Positions 1 to 5,849 of a stretch of 7,671 nucleotides of DNA are shown here, piece by piece; positions within the stretch are counted from its first letter, which is position 1, and each line of letters begins with the position of its first letter. Under the pieces are notes generated by a model that had not been told where the DNA came from, ran no database searches, and saw nothing but the letters and a program-made list of their open reading frames with translations. Origin of the DNA: Lutacidiplasma sp049802875 (GTDB taxonomy: Archaea; Thermoplasmatota; Thermoplasmata; Lutacidiplasmatales; UBA184); NCBI GenBank assembly GCA_049802875.1, contig JBARNH010000044.1, positions 1 through 7,671 on the forward strand. The letters are read 5' to 3'. The position numbers and the translations under genes were made by a program.

Positions 1-121
1 AGCGAAGCGTCCGCTCGGAGATCCCGAAGAGTTCACAGATCTCCGCGGCGCGGACACCCTTCTCGAGATGCTGCTTGACGGCATGTAGTCGGAGACGAAC
101 ATCCTCTTTGACCAAAGCCAC
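1..121 (-). CDS. IS transposase, N-terminal fragment (helix-turn-helix), runs off the window
   Basis: The minus strand reads an open frame from a GTG at 119-121 to the left edge, giving 40 residues that begin VALVKEDVRLRLHAVKQHLE. Residues ~22-40 (RAAEICELFGISERTLR) form a clear helix-turn-helix, as found at the N-terminus of IS481/IS3/IS630-type transposases, where it binds the element's ends. A purine-rich GGAGAGG lies directly before the GTG, very close for a ribosome site, so a nearby TTG (codon 3) is an alternative start. The catalytic DDE domain would lie outside the window, so I cannot say whether the enzyme is intact. The 63 bp upstream carry a repeat pair and a TGT-ending boundary that fit the element's terminus. 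The IS481 assignment is tentative. Confidence 0.7.
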   Translation of the reverse strand, partial: MALVKEDVRLRLHAVKQHLEKGVRAAEICELFGISERTLR

Positions 122-130
122 CCTCTCCGG

Positions 131-184
131 GGGGCGGCAATATGTCCTGACAATTCAGGCGGCAAGATGTCCCGCTACACTACA
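131..184 (-). mobile_element. Probable end of the insertion sequence, with a subterminal direct repeat
   Basis: Read on the minus strand from 184 inward, the DNA starts TGTAGTGTAGCGGGACAT. It then holds two copies of a 15-mer, GGACAT-A/C-TTGCCGCC, at 158-172 and 133-147, with a 25-bp period and one mismatch. It ends just before the transposase start. A TGT terminus, repeated subterminal blocks and a short leader before the transposase fit an IS481-like end. The outer boundary is placed at about 184 because aldo/keto reductase homology begins immediately to the right. The other end of the element and any target duplication are outside the window, so the exact border is inferred. Confidence 0.55.
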
Positions 185-506
185 CCTAGCGGCCGGTTTC
201 TTGACGGGGAAGTACCGTTCCCCCGCGGATCTCAGCAAGAGCCCGCGTGGAGTTCGAGCCGAGCCTCGCTTTAACGAGCGTGGCTTCCGCATGCTAGGCG
301 CGCTTGACGAAGTTGCCGTGCGGACCGCGTCGTCACCGGCCGCAGTCGCACTGGCTTGGGTGATGGCTCGCCCCACTGTCACGGCCCCCATTGCGAGCGC
401 TCGGTCTGTGGAACAGTTGACTCAGTTGCTTCAAGCGGCAACCCTGAACCTGTCCGCAGAGTCGAAGCGCACCCTCGACGAAGCAAGTAAGGCCGGGCTG
501 GGATAG
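185..506 (+). pseudogene. Aldo/keto reductase, C-terminal remnant
   Basis: The plus-strand frame encodes about 107 residues of the C-terminal part of an NADP-dependent aldo/keto reductase (YajO/Tas-like branch). The block LAAGFLTGKYRS matches the family's 'PLAxGxLTGKY' segment. A helix with VALAWVMARP, the cofactor-binding loop APIASARSVEQL (usually PIxGarxxeqL) and the final LSAESKRTLDEAS follow in family order up to the TAG at 504-506. The N-terminal barrel with the catalytic Asp, Tyr, Lys and His is missing, because homology starts exactly where the insertion-sequence end stops. The frame stays open leftward into the element by chance, so the ATG at 75 is not a real start. The front half may survive beyond the other end of the element. 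A complete member has about 310-340 residues, so this remnant should be inactive. Confidence 0.8.
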
Positions 507-947
507 TTTCGACCAGTCGCCGCTTCGATCCTGCGCCAGTGGGTCGCCACCGCTTTAGGATTTGGACGGCGAAATTGGATTGAGCCCTCCGAGCCCCCCA
601 TGGGTTCGGTCGTCGAGTTCGCGGCGAGTCACGTGGGAGGACCTGGTTCACCCGATGCGATCTCGGATTGACCGTGGGCCTCGACGCGCTCGTCTCCGCG
701 CTCATTGCTGTCTTGTATCGACCGCGCGAGTCCCACATTAGGCTCGCGTTCGCGCGGCCACGTGCGCGAGCTCCGTGTGGACACGGCCGCCCTCTTCGAT
801 CAGGTCGCTACTCGCGCGACCTACACGCTCGCTCGAGGCCGGGGTGCGAACATAGCGCCTTCGCGACCGCGGTCGCCACGGTCCTGCCTCTCCACTCGAA
901 CCGTGTCATCGATTTCGTCACAGACGTCGAGCTGTGCCACCGAAGGA
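507..947. other. No recognisable gene (441 bp)
   Basis: Open frames exist on both strands, but none gives a protein I recognise. The plus-strand frame starting near 668 has a short hydrophobic run (LDALVSALIAVLY) followed by Arg-rich sequence typical of chance frames in GC-rich DNA. A second plus frame, from 705, overlaps it without family motifs. I see no tRNA, terminator with a T-run, or clear promoter. It may be decayed coding DNA, in keeping with the broken genes on both sides. Confidence 0.5.
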
Positions 948-1665
948 TCAGCAGGGCAGCTCTTCCGGAGGGGGCCGCTCTGGCATGAGCGAGAGCTCAC
1001 TGGGACGGCTCGCTTCAAGACCGAAAACCTCAGGGAATCGCAGCCGGATCGACCGAATATGGGTATCGCGTGAGACAGGTTTTCCAATCCGTATTCGATC
1101 CCATTGGGCAAACGGCATCTCCAAGCGGTCCAGGGAATCTACGCTTCGTCGGAGGCGGGTTCTCGAGCTCGGATCGTCGAGTTCCGATTTCGCCACGAGT
1201 TCCTCGATAGCCCGCATCAACTTTCCCTTCCGCAGCATGCACGGAACCCATGCCGCCCGCAGGCACGCCCCATACTCCCCGCTCAAGAAACCCTGCCAGT
1301 TCGACTCTGTATCGGACTCTGGTGAAATCTCCGTTCTTCCGGGGCCGGTGGGCTCCGCCCGATATCCAGTCGGGTCAGTGCGACGCAATCTTTCTAGCGC
1401 GCGTTCGAAATCCCTATGGAATAGAGCCTTTTGATCCATCTTCTGGGCGGTTGCTCTGCGAACTAACTCCGCGTACGCCGGAGGATACCAGTCCTTTCCA
1501 TCCTCCGTCACATAAGTTGGGCGGGGGGAACAAACTCTGCACTCGCCACTCGGAGAGGACATGGCGAGAGACACCGCTCATCTCCGCGAGCCAATCGAGG
1601 CTGACAAAGTGAGAACGGCCGTAGACGACGTCTTCGCGAGAGAGTCGCAGCGGATGAGGTGTCAT
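948..1665 (-). pseudogene. MerR-like DNA-binding protein, frameshifted
   Basis: Two overlapping minus-strand frames make one sensible protein if one base is removed from the run of six G at 1523-1528. The first frame (ATG at 1663-1665, preceded by AGAGG about 9 nt upstream) gives residues 1-46, including VSLDWLAEMSGVSRHVLSEW. This matches the start of a MerR-type winged helix. The second frame supplies the wing-like part, PTYVTEDGKDWYPPAYAEL, and then a charged tail to the TGA at 948-950. The repaired length is about 238 residues, and 718 nt is one base more than a whole number of codons. The remainder is rich in Arg, Glu and Leu and has no domain I know. No partner gene is evident. It could be a real pseudogene or a homopolymer error in the sequence. 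That the two frames belong together is inferred from how the motif continues across them. Confidence 0.55.
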
Positions 1666-1921
1666 TTCGATTTGCCTCTACTTGTGAATGACGCGATTCG
1701 CATAGAGCCTGGCATCCGGGATCTCTTTTTCGTCCCACGTTTTCCGCGCGCGCTTCTCGCGGCCCCGTGGTCGGACGCGCGCGTTCGCCGCAGAGCTGAC
1801 GTCGCCCAAGAGGTTATCGAAAGCCTGTTCGGGACTCAACAAATTTCAAGAGCCATTCTCGGCCGAAGCGTTGAACTACGCACGCTTATGGCCGGAGCGC
1901 GTCTTGCACCCCCGTTGAGCC

Positions 1922-2130
1922 GTGAGTCGAGAGGAACTTTTGACGAGAATGGAGTCGTGCAGGGCTTGCTCGCTGTACATGAACGGGAAAGTCGTCGAAT
2001 CCAGGTTCGGTCCGAACGCCGAGGTGGGCAATGTTGAACTCCTTGTCGTGGGCGTGGGACCGGACAAGGAGGCTGAGCGGACCGGGATCCCCTTCGAAGT
2101 GCCGCTGCGAGCAATCTTTGACGAGCTCAT
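1922..2130 (+). pseudogene. Uracil-DNA glycosylase-like protein, N-terminal fragment
   Basis: From the GTG at 1922-1924 the frame encodes about 70 residues like the start of the uracil-DNA glycosylase superfamily (family 4/5 type). These enzymes remove uracil from DNA and hold a 4Fe-4S cluster. Cys13 and Cys16 (SCRACSLY) correspond to the first pair of cluster ligands. LLVVGVGPDKEAERTGIPF corresponds to the core strand and active-site loop (family 'GEAPGxxExxxGxPF'). Homology stops near IFDELM at about 2130. The frame then runs on into antisense of the carbonic anhydrase gene, so the remaining ~120 residues, including the other cluster ligands and the C-terminal active-site motif, are missing. 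The start is chosen because SREELLTRMESC fits the usual helix before the Cys pair. ATG at 1949 is an alternative. No clear ribosome site is seen. Confidence 0.65.
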
Positions 2131-2639
2131 GCAACCTCAACGTCGTGCATTAGTCCGTTTCTCACGTCATACACATGGCCCGTCACGATCACATCTCCCC
2201 GAATCCCGCCAGAACTCCGGAGCCACGCAACATCTTCTCGCACGCTCTGCTCGAGGTCGACGAACGGAAGGAAGTCGATTTTGGAAGCGTCCAGCTCGAG
2301 CTCCCGCTGAACTCGCTCGCGAAGTTCGATGTTAGTGGCTCGACTGAGCCCGCAATCGGTATGATGGATCACCATCATTCGACGGCAGCCGAGCAGTTGA
2401 GTCAGTAGCAACGTCCGAAGGGTATCGTTGTTGACGCGTCCCCCGGAACTGCGATAAACATAGGCGGCACCCTCCTCTAGTGAAAGGAAGTGGGCCGGGT
2501 CCACCCGCGAATCTACGCACGTGATGATGAGCACATCGGTTTTGGCCCGAACAGGGAGTTCGCCCTTCGCGAAGCCCCGGAAGTATGCATCGTTCGCTCG
2601 ACGGAACCCGGCCATCGCGATTTCCCCACTCAATCCCAT
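2127..2639 (-). CDS. Beta-class carbonic anhydrase
   Basis: A 170-residue cytoplasmic zinc enzyme that should interconvert CO2 and bicarbonate. Expected zinc ligands are Cys41 in the motif CVDSR, with the Asp43-Arg45 dyad, and His93 and Cys96 in HHTDCG. Also in place are the YRSSGGRVNNDTLRTL segment (family 'RNAGG', here RSSGG) and the closing strand DVIVTGHVYDVRNGLM. Length and motif spacing fit the small Rv1284-like clade, so the protein looks complete. ATG at 2637-2639 is the longest supported start. ATG at 2613-2615 (MAGFRRANDAY), 24 nt inside and with GGGG about 8 nt before it, is equally plausible and closer to the family's usual N-terminus. The stop sits exactly where a truncated glycosylase gene ends on the other strand, so this 3' end is a rearrangement junction. 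The change of RNAGG to RSSGG may alter the active-site rim. Confidence 0.88.
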   Translation of the reverse strand: MGLSGEIAMAGFRRANDAYFRGFAKGELPVRAKTDVLIITCVDSRVDPAHFLSLEEGAAYVYRSSGGRVNNDTLRTLLLTQLLGCRRMMVIHHTDCGLSRATNIELRERVQRELELDASKIDFLPFVDLEQSVREDVAWLRSSGGIRGDVIVTGHVYDVRNGLMHDVEVA

Positions 2640-2932
2640 GGCGGTCAGGCGGTGAAAGAAGATTTGGGTAATGAAGCTGCTCGATTCGAATCCGGCGTGA
2701 TCGGAAACCGCCTTCCAAGCGGAAAGCTTTCCAATCCTTCTCTATGTGGGGTCAGTTATCGCCGGGGGTTCGACGAGGTCGATATCGCGCCGACCCCGGT
2801 TTGTCACCTCGGCCCCGGGCTGGGCAGCTGCCGCAAGCCCGGCCCGTGATAAGCCCACCGCCGTGCAAGGCGCCGAGCGCGTAGACCGCGAGATTAACCC
2901 GAGTCTACCTTCGAGTGCTCGGTCGCGGACCT
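2640..2932. other. Intergenic, no recognised gene (293 bp)
   Basis: This lies between the aminopeptidase-like stop and the carbonic anhydrase start, both on the minus strand. Short frames on both strands show no family motif. It should contain the carbonic anhydrase promoter. The only AT-richer spot at suitable distance on the minus strand is ACCCAAATC, about 25 nt before the ATG at 2639, and it is weak. A 10-bp palindrome, GATTCGAATC, lies near 2683-2692. I tested it as a tRNA T-arm and rejected it. Confidence 0.4.
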
Positions 2933-4042
2933 TCAGTGTCGGCCGCGCGGCCAACGGACCCTCTCCCCGTCGATCGATAGCCGCGCGCCCCGGATGAGGG
3001 CGAACTGACGGAACGATCCCCGCGTCCGGCCACCGTAGTCATCATTGTACCCGATCTCGACCCCAAGGGTCCCCAACCCCTGGTCTTGGACGCGAGGGAA
3101 CATTCGAACCTCTGGATTCAACCCGACGAACAGGACTGCCGGACGGTCCCGTTCCCGACCGGCTTGCCGAAAGGTCGTCTCGAAACCGATTCCCCCTCTC
3201 CCTACTTTAAAATCGACAAGGCGCCCGTTTCGGAAGGTCCAGTCGATGCCGCTCATCATGGTGCCCCGAGAGTGCGAAATGAGGTTCGATACGACTCGGC
3301 CTTCGGCGACGCGTTCGTCGAGTGCGACCGCGAGGTACCCGCCCGGGACCGTCGTTCCCATCCAGCCGCTCTCCCGATCCTTCTCGTCCACGGCCCCGTC
3401 GTCAAGGTACGGCCGGCGGCCAGCGAGACCGAGTTCAAGCTGAGTACCGTTCGGGTGTTTGATCATGACCTTGCGGCCACGCTCGAGCCGTCGAGCCACC
3501 GGTTTACCGACCTTCTGGAGGGTCTTCGGTGAAACGAGACTAGCCCGGACGCACTCGCGTGCCCAGGCCTCGAGCGGAACTCCGAAATGGTCGGCCTGCT
3601 CAGCGGTCAGACCCCCGGCCATAAGCTGTACAGCCGGCACGGCGTTGCGCACCAGCACCTGGTTCCATTCGAGTCTGCGGCGGTCGAGTGTTTTCCGATG
3701 AGCGGCCGAAATCGAGTCGCGTCGCCGGAGCTCCTCCGGCGAAGCGGGGAAGCGTACACACCCATCGCAGGCAGCCACCAGCGCGAGCTCTCCCCGAGAA
3801 ATCGCGTTTGCATCGGTCGGTGTTGCGATCAGGAGGGAATCTAGGAGGATCGTTTCTGCGGTGTGCAATATCACGGGACGTATCCCGAGCCTCCGAGCTT
3901 CTAGTGCGACGGCCTCAGCCGCCGGTAGAGTCTGAATTCCGGCCTCAATCACGACGCAGTTGCCGCGGCGTAGGTTAAGGGAGCGCGCGAGGACTGTGTT
4001 CGCGATCTTTCGCCACTGACCGCGAGTGAGCCCTCTCAGCAC
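2933..4042 (-). CDS. M29 (thermophilic) aminopeptidase-like protein, metal ligands apparently absent
   Basis: A 369-residue protein with the layout of the AmpS/AmpT (peptidase M29, COG2309) family. An N-terminal Rossmann-like half (residues ~1-140, with NCVVIEAGIQTLPAAEAV) is followed by a C-terminal half with the blocks GTQLELGLAGRRPYLDDG (199-216), TTVPGGYLAVA (230-240), FRNGRLVDFKVG (270-281), VGLNPEVRM (306-314) and DQGLGTLGVEIGYNDDYGG (320-338). Functional M29 enzymes bind two metals through Glu in 'PxGEVF', Glu in 'LGExA' and His in 'HiAlG'. The equivalent blocks here read PGGYL, FVGLNP and GVEIG, so the usual ligands look replaced and peptidase activity is doubtful. The start is GTG at 4040-4042, with a TATA-like box centred 25 nt upstream (leaderless), although GGTGA also precedes it. 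The family call is firm at fold level, but the function is open. Confidence 0.75.
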   Translation of the reverse strand: MLRGLTRGQWRKIANTVLARSLNLRRGNCVVIEAGIQTLPAAEAVALEARRLGIRPVILHTAETILLDSLLIATPTDANAISRGELALVAACDGCVRFPASPEELRRRDSISAAHRKTLDRRRLEWNQVLVRNAVPAVQLMAGGLTAEQADHFGVPLEAWARECVRASLVSPKTLQKVGKPVARRLERGRKVMIKHPNGTQLELGLAGRRPYLDDGAVDEKDRESGWMGTTVPGGYLAVALDERVAEGRVVSNLISHSRGTMMSGIDWTFRNGRLVDFKVGRGGIGFETTFRQAGRERDRPAVLFVGLNPEVRMFPRVQDQGLGTLGVEIGYNDDYGGRTRGSFRQFALIRGARLSIDGERVRWPRGRH

Positions 4043-4063
4043 AGTTGCTCACCGGTCGCTGAC

Positions 4064-4070
4064 GTATTTG
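4064..4070 (-). promoter_or_regulatory. TATA-like box of the aminopeptidase-like gene
   Basis: The minus strand reads GAACC-CAAATAC-G-like AT-rich sequence in otherwise GC-rich DNA (GAACCAAATACG). Its centre is about 25 nt upstream of the GTG at 4042. This is the spacing of an archaeal TATA box to a start site at or next to the start codon, which suggests a leaderless mRNA. The preceding GAACC could be part of a TFB-recognition element. Position and composition are seen; use as a promoter is inferred. Confidence 0.45.
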
Positions 4071-4163
4071 GTTCTCCCGGGGGGAGTCCGCCCAGGCCGC
4101 CAATCCGTGCGTCGATGGATCGCCCGAACCGGCGGTCGAAACTCCGGAGTTGTCGGGGTGGGT

Positions 4164-4178
4164 GGGACCGTCGGTCCC
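4164..4178. repeat. Hairpin GGGACC-GTC-GGTCCC downstream of the ribbon-helix-helix gene
   Basis: A perfect 6-bp inverted repeat with a 3-nt loop lies 21 nt after the stop of the ribbon-helix-helix gene. It shares the GGACC/GGTCC core with the larger palindrome at 4635-4655 on the other side of that gene. No T-run follows on either strand, so it is not a standard terminator. It could be an mRNA 3' hairpin or a protein-binding site. A separate 10-bp palindrome, ACTCCGGAGT, lies at 4141-4150. Confidence 0.45.
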
Positions 4179-4199
4179 CGGCGGGAGTCTGAAGGGCAC

Positions 4200-4400
4200 T
4201 CATGCCTTACCTGGTCGGGGGAACAACGGCTTCGGGGAAACTGCGGAGGAATTGCGGGCCGGCTCGGTCGTACCGCTTTCCGGGCGTCGTGTCGCGGCCA
4301 GCAGGCGGCGGATGACCTCGTCATAGCTCTCTCCCATTCGCCCCCTACTTTGGAGTTCGTCCCGGGTCTCCGTGTCTATTCGGATGGTAGTTGATGACAT
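4200..4400 (-). CDS. Small ribbon-helix-helix protein (VapB/CopG-like)
   Basis: A 66-residue protein whose first ~37 residues have the archaeal ribbon-helix-helix pattern. A DNA-contacting strand (SSTTIRIDTETRDEL, with TIRID) leads into helix 1. A short turn (RGRMGES) and helix 2 (YDEVIRRLLAA) follow. Such proteins dimerise and bind operator DNA, and many are antitoxins or autoregulators. The tail (38-66) is rich in Ser, Pro and Thr and probably disordered. The frame is open further upstream, but the family starts at MSSTTIR, and a TATA-like box 28 nt before this ATG supports a leaderless start here. No PIN, RelE or other toxin-like gene is next to it, so a toxin-antitoxin role is not supported by context. 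Related GGACC palindromes on both sides are candidate operators. Confidence 0.75.
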   Translation of the reverse strand: MSSTTIRIDTETRDELQSRGRMGESYDEVIRRLLAATRRPESGTTEPARNSSAVSPKPLFPRPGKA

Positions 4401-4424
4401 CGTGCATACGGCGTAGACTACGGC

Positions 4425-4432
4425 TACATAAA
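4425..4432 (-). promoter_or_regulatory. TATA-like box of the ribbon-helix-helix gene
   Basis: The minus strand reads ACTACTTTATGTAGCC. The TTTATGTA core is centred about 28 nt before the ATG at 4400, matching archaeal TATA-to-start spacing for a leaderless transcript. Flanking DNA is GC-rich, so the AT-rich octamer stands out. Confidence 0.55.
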
Positions 4433-4560
4433 GTAGTTGGCTGCCCACGCTGCCGGCGCAACTCGGGGCGACTACGGGTTAGCGGGGATCCGGGTGGTGC
4501 AAGTCCGACACAGAGTCTACTTACTGGTGGCTCTATTTTCACCCTCGCGATCATCCGGAG

Positions 4561-4655
4561 CTCGATAGGACGCTATTCGGAGGAATAACGGACCAACCCC
4601 TAGGAGACCTGACCGAACCAGCTATCGAGTGATTTCGGTCCATGTCATGGACCGA
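4561..4655. repeat. Cluster of inverted repeats with a perfect 21-bp palindrome
   Basis: At 4635-4655 the arms TCGGTCCATG and CATGGACCGA flank a single central T, giving a perfect 21-bp odd palindrome. It begins 10 nt after the stop codon of the alpha/beta hydrolase. Two further inverted pairs share the region: CTCGATAG (4561-4568) with CTATCGAG (4622-4629), and GACCGAA (4611-4617) with TTCGGTC (4634-4640). The second pair overlaps the palindrome, so two folds would compete. GGACCGACC also continues at 4649-4657. As RNA the palindrome would form a 9-bp stem with a 3-nt loop, but no T-run follows. It may be a transcript 3' end, an operator for a dimeric regulator, or a remnant of a mobile-element end. 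Confidence 0.6.
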
Positions 4656-4664
4656 CCGGGGGAG

Positions 4665-5681
4665 CTAGGCGGAGGGAGTCGGCGCCCGTCTTGACAGACC
4701 GTTGAGGCGACGTTCGACCATGGTCCCCTCTACCAACCGCGGTTCAGAGATTCCCGAGCCGACAGGAGAGGGAGGGTTGAGGCGGGCGAGTCGATCGGTC
4801 AACCATTCAACCATCGCGTAAGTGTAGTCAGGACTGATGGCTCGTGTGTTCATCCCGCTGCCAATCGTCGGAACGTGGGCGGTCCCGCGAGGTCGGATAA
4901 TCGTGATTTCCCGGTTCCGCGACTCTTCTTGGGCTATCCTCCAAGACTCAATACTGGGATTTATCGGGTTCCACTCGTCGGTTTCGCCATAGAAGAGAAG
5001 TGCGGGAACTCTGATCTGTTCGAATACTTTCCGAGGGACGAAGTCCATATCGGGCCACGACAATCGAGGTTGGATCCGTCGCGGCACCCACGCCAAGGGA
5101 AACCACCTGCGGGAAAGGTAGCGAGCCACCAGCTTCTGCGTACTCGCCCTTGAAAATGTGCCCCTTACTGTTCCCTCGAAGGCCAGGCGCAGTTCTAGAA
5201 GTTCGGCTTGAGCATCGGCTCCAAAGCCGGCCCGGCGGAGATGTTCGGCGGTGCCGTATCGCATCTGTTCGGCCGGGCTGACACCGCTGCAAGCGATCAG
5301 GATTAGGAACTTCACGAGCTCTGATCGGGCGGCCGCCACAGCACCGGCGCTGGCGCCCTCGTCCCACCCCCAAATACCCACCGGGAGCTTCGGATCCCCA
5401 ATCTGAGCGGTGAGTTCCTCGATCGCGGCGAGGGCGTCGGCGGCCTGATCGTCGAGCGAGACACTCCATCCGTAGAGCTTGGGGTGGCGGTCAAAGCGGA
5501 GGATTGCGATACCTAACGGTGGTAAGGTTTGGGCGAGGTGTCGAATCAAAATCTGATCCTTCGATTGATCGCCGGCTGGGTTTAGAGCGATAAGTCCCGC
5601 GCGAACGATCCCAGAGGGGAGGACCATCGAGGCTGGCAGTCTTCGGCTTCCGTTGGATACTACAACTCTCAGGTTCCGCAT
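4665..5681 (-). CDS. Alpha/beta hydrolase with Asp at the nucleophile position
   Basis: A 338-residue alpha/beta-hydrolase-fold protein of the dienelactone hydrolase/acyl-peptidase-like esterase group. Seen in order: a strand with GLIALNPAGDQSKDQ (~29-43); GIAILRFDRHPKLYGWS (~57-73, the family's 'RyDrRGxGxS' region); the nucleophile elbow GIWGWDEGASAGAVAAA (102-118); a lid with several Arg/Trp residues (~165-215); the acid strand LLFYGETDEWNPIN (Asp235); and the catalytic His in RGTAHVP (His269). The elbow normally reads GxSxG, but here it is GWDEG, with GAC at 5361-5363, so Asp107 replaces Ser. Haloalkane dehalogenases and epoxide hydrolases use Asp there, so this may be a different chemistry or an inactive relative. 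There is no signal peptide. ATG at 5681 is chosen because the fold starts there. The frame is open to 5849, and GTG at 5753 would fit the upstream TATA box. Confidence 0.8.
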   Translation of the reverse strand: MRNLRVVVSNGSRRLPASMVLPSGIVRAGLIALNPAGDQSKDQILIRHLAQTLPPLGIAILRFDRHPKLYGWSVSLDDQAADALAAIEELTAQIGDPKLPVGIWGWDEGASAGAVAAARSELVKFLILIACSGVSPAEQMRYGTAEHLRRAGFGADAQAELLELRLAFEGTVRGTFSRASTQKLVARYLSRRWFPLAWVPRRIQPRLSWPDMDFVPRKVFEQIRVPALLFYGETDEWNPINPSIESWRIAQEESRNREITIIRPRGTAHVPTIGSGMNTRAISPDYTYAMVEWLTDRLARLNPPSPVGSGISEPRLVEGTMVERRLNGLSRRAPTPSA

Positions 5682-5793
5682 AGGCCGCCGCTTTGCGTGT
5701 CGAAATTCCCTGTCACCACCGTCGATCCTTCGCGCGTCAAGCCTTCGTTTCACTCTGCAACGCGTCGAGCGCGATGTCCGAGCATGTCCCTGA

Positions 5794-5803
5794 CATAAAT
5801 ATA
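5794..5803 (-). promoter_or_regulatory. Strong AT-rich TATA box upstream of the alpha/beta hydrolase
   Basis: The minus strand reads GTTATATTTATGTC, the most TATA-like stretch in the window. A start site about 26 nt downstream would be near 5772, leaving a ~90-nt leader before the ATG at 5681 or ~19 nt before the GTG at 5753. The plus-strand reading of the same DNA (CATAAATATAAC) is also AT-rich, so rightward transcription cannot be excluded. Confidence 0.5.
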
Positions 5804-5849
5804 ACATGCCGTAAGTATAGTCCGCATACAATCTCTCCCACGCGTGCAT

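Noticed and set aside
705..1073. Plus-strand frame with VDTAALFDQVATRA, vaguely like a histidine-kinase segment
   Set aside because: Only about 25 residues look plausible, no H-box or ATP-binding box is present, and the rest is low-complexity Arg/Ser.
1709..1918. Plus-strand frame ending 3 nt before the glycosylase-like start (ends ALNYARLWPERVLHPR)
   Set aside because: Tight spacing suggested an operon partner and the end is protein-like, but there is no usable start codon and no recognisable family. It may be a remnant.
1561..2037. 158-residue plus-strand frame
   Set aside because: It overlaps the better supported MerR-like and glycosylase-like frames and shows no motif of its own.
2679..2701. 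TTCGAAT stretch resembling a tRNA T-loop
   Set aside because: The flanking five bases do not pair on either strand, and no anticodon or acceptor stem can be formed around it.
2742..2997. Overlapping open frames on both strands upstream of the carbonic anhydrase
   Set aside because: Rich in Ala, Arg, Ser and Pro with no family motif. Such mirrored frames are common by chance in GC-rich DNA.
4200..4400. Toxin-antitoxin pair based on the ribbon-helix-helix protein
   Set aside because: Neither neighbour is a toxin-like gene, and no small frame next to it has PIN, RelE or HEPN motifs.
5682..5849. 56-residue N-terminal extension of the alpha/beta hydrolase
   Set aside because: It overlaps the TATA box, is Arg-rich and has no fold-related sequence. 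The later ATG fits the family start better.
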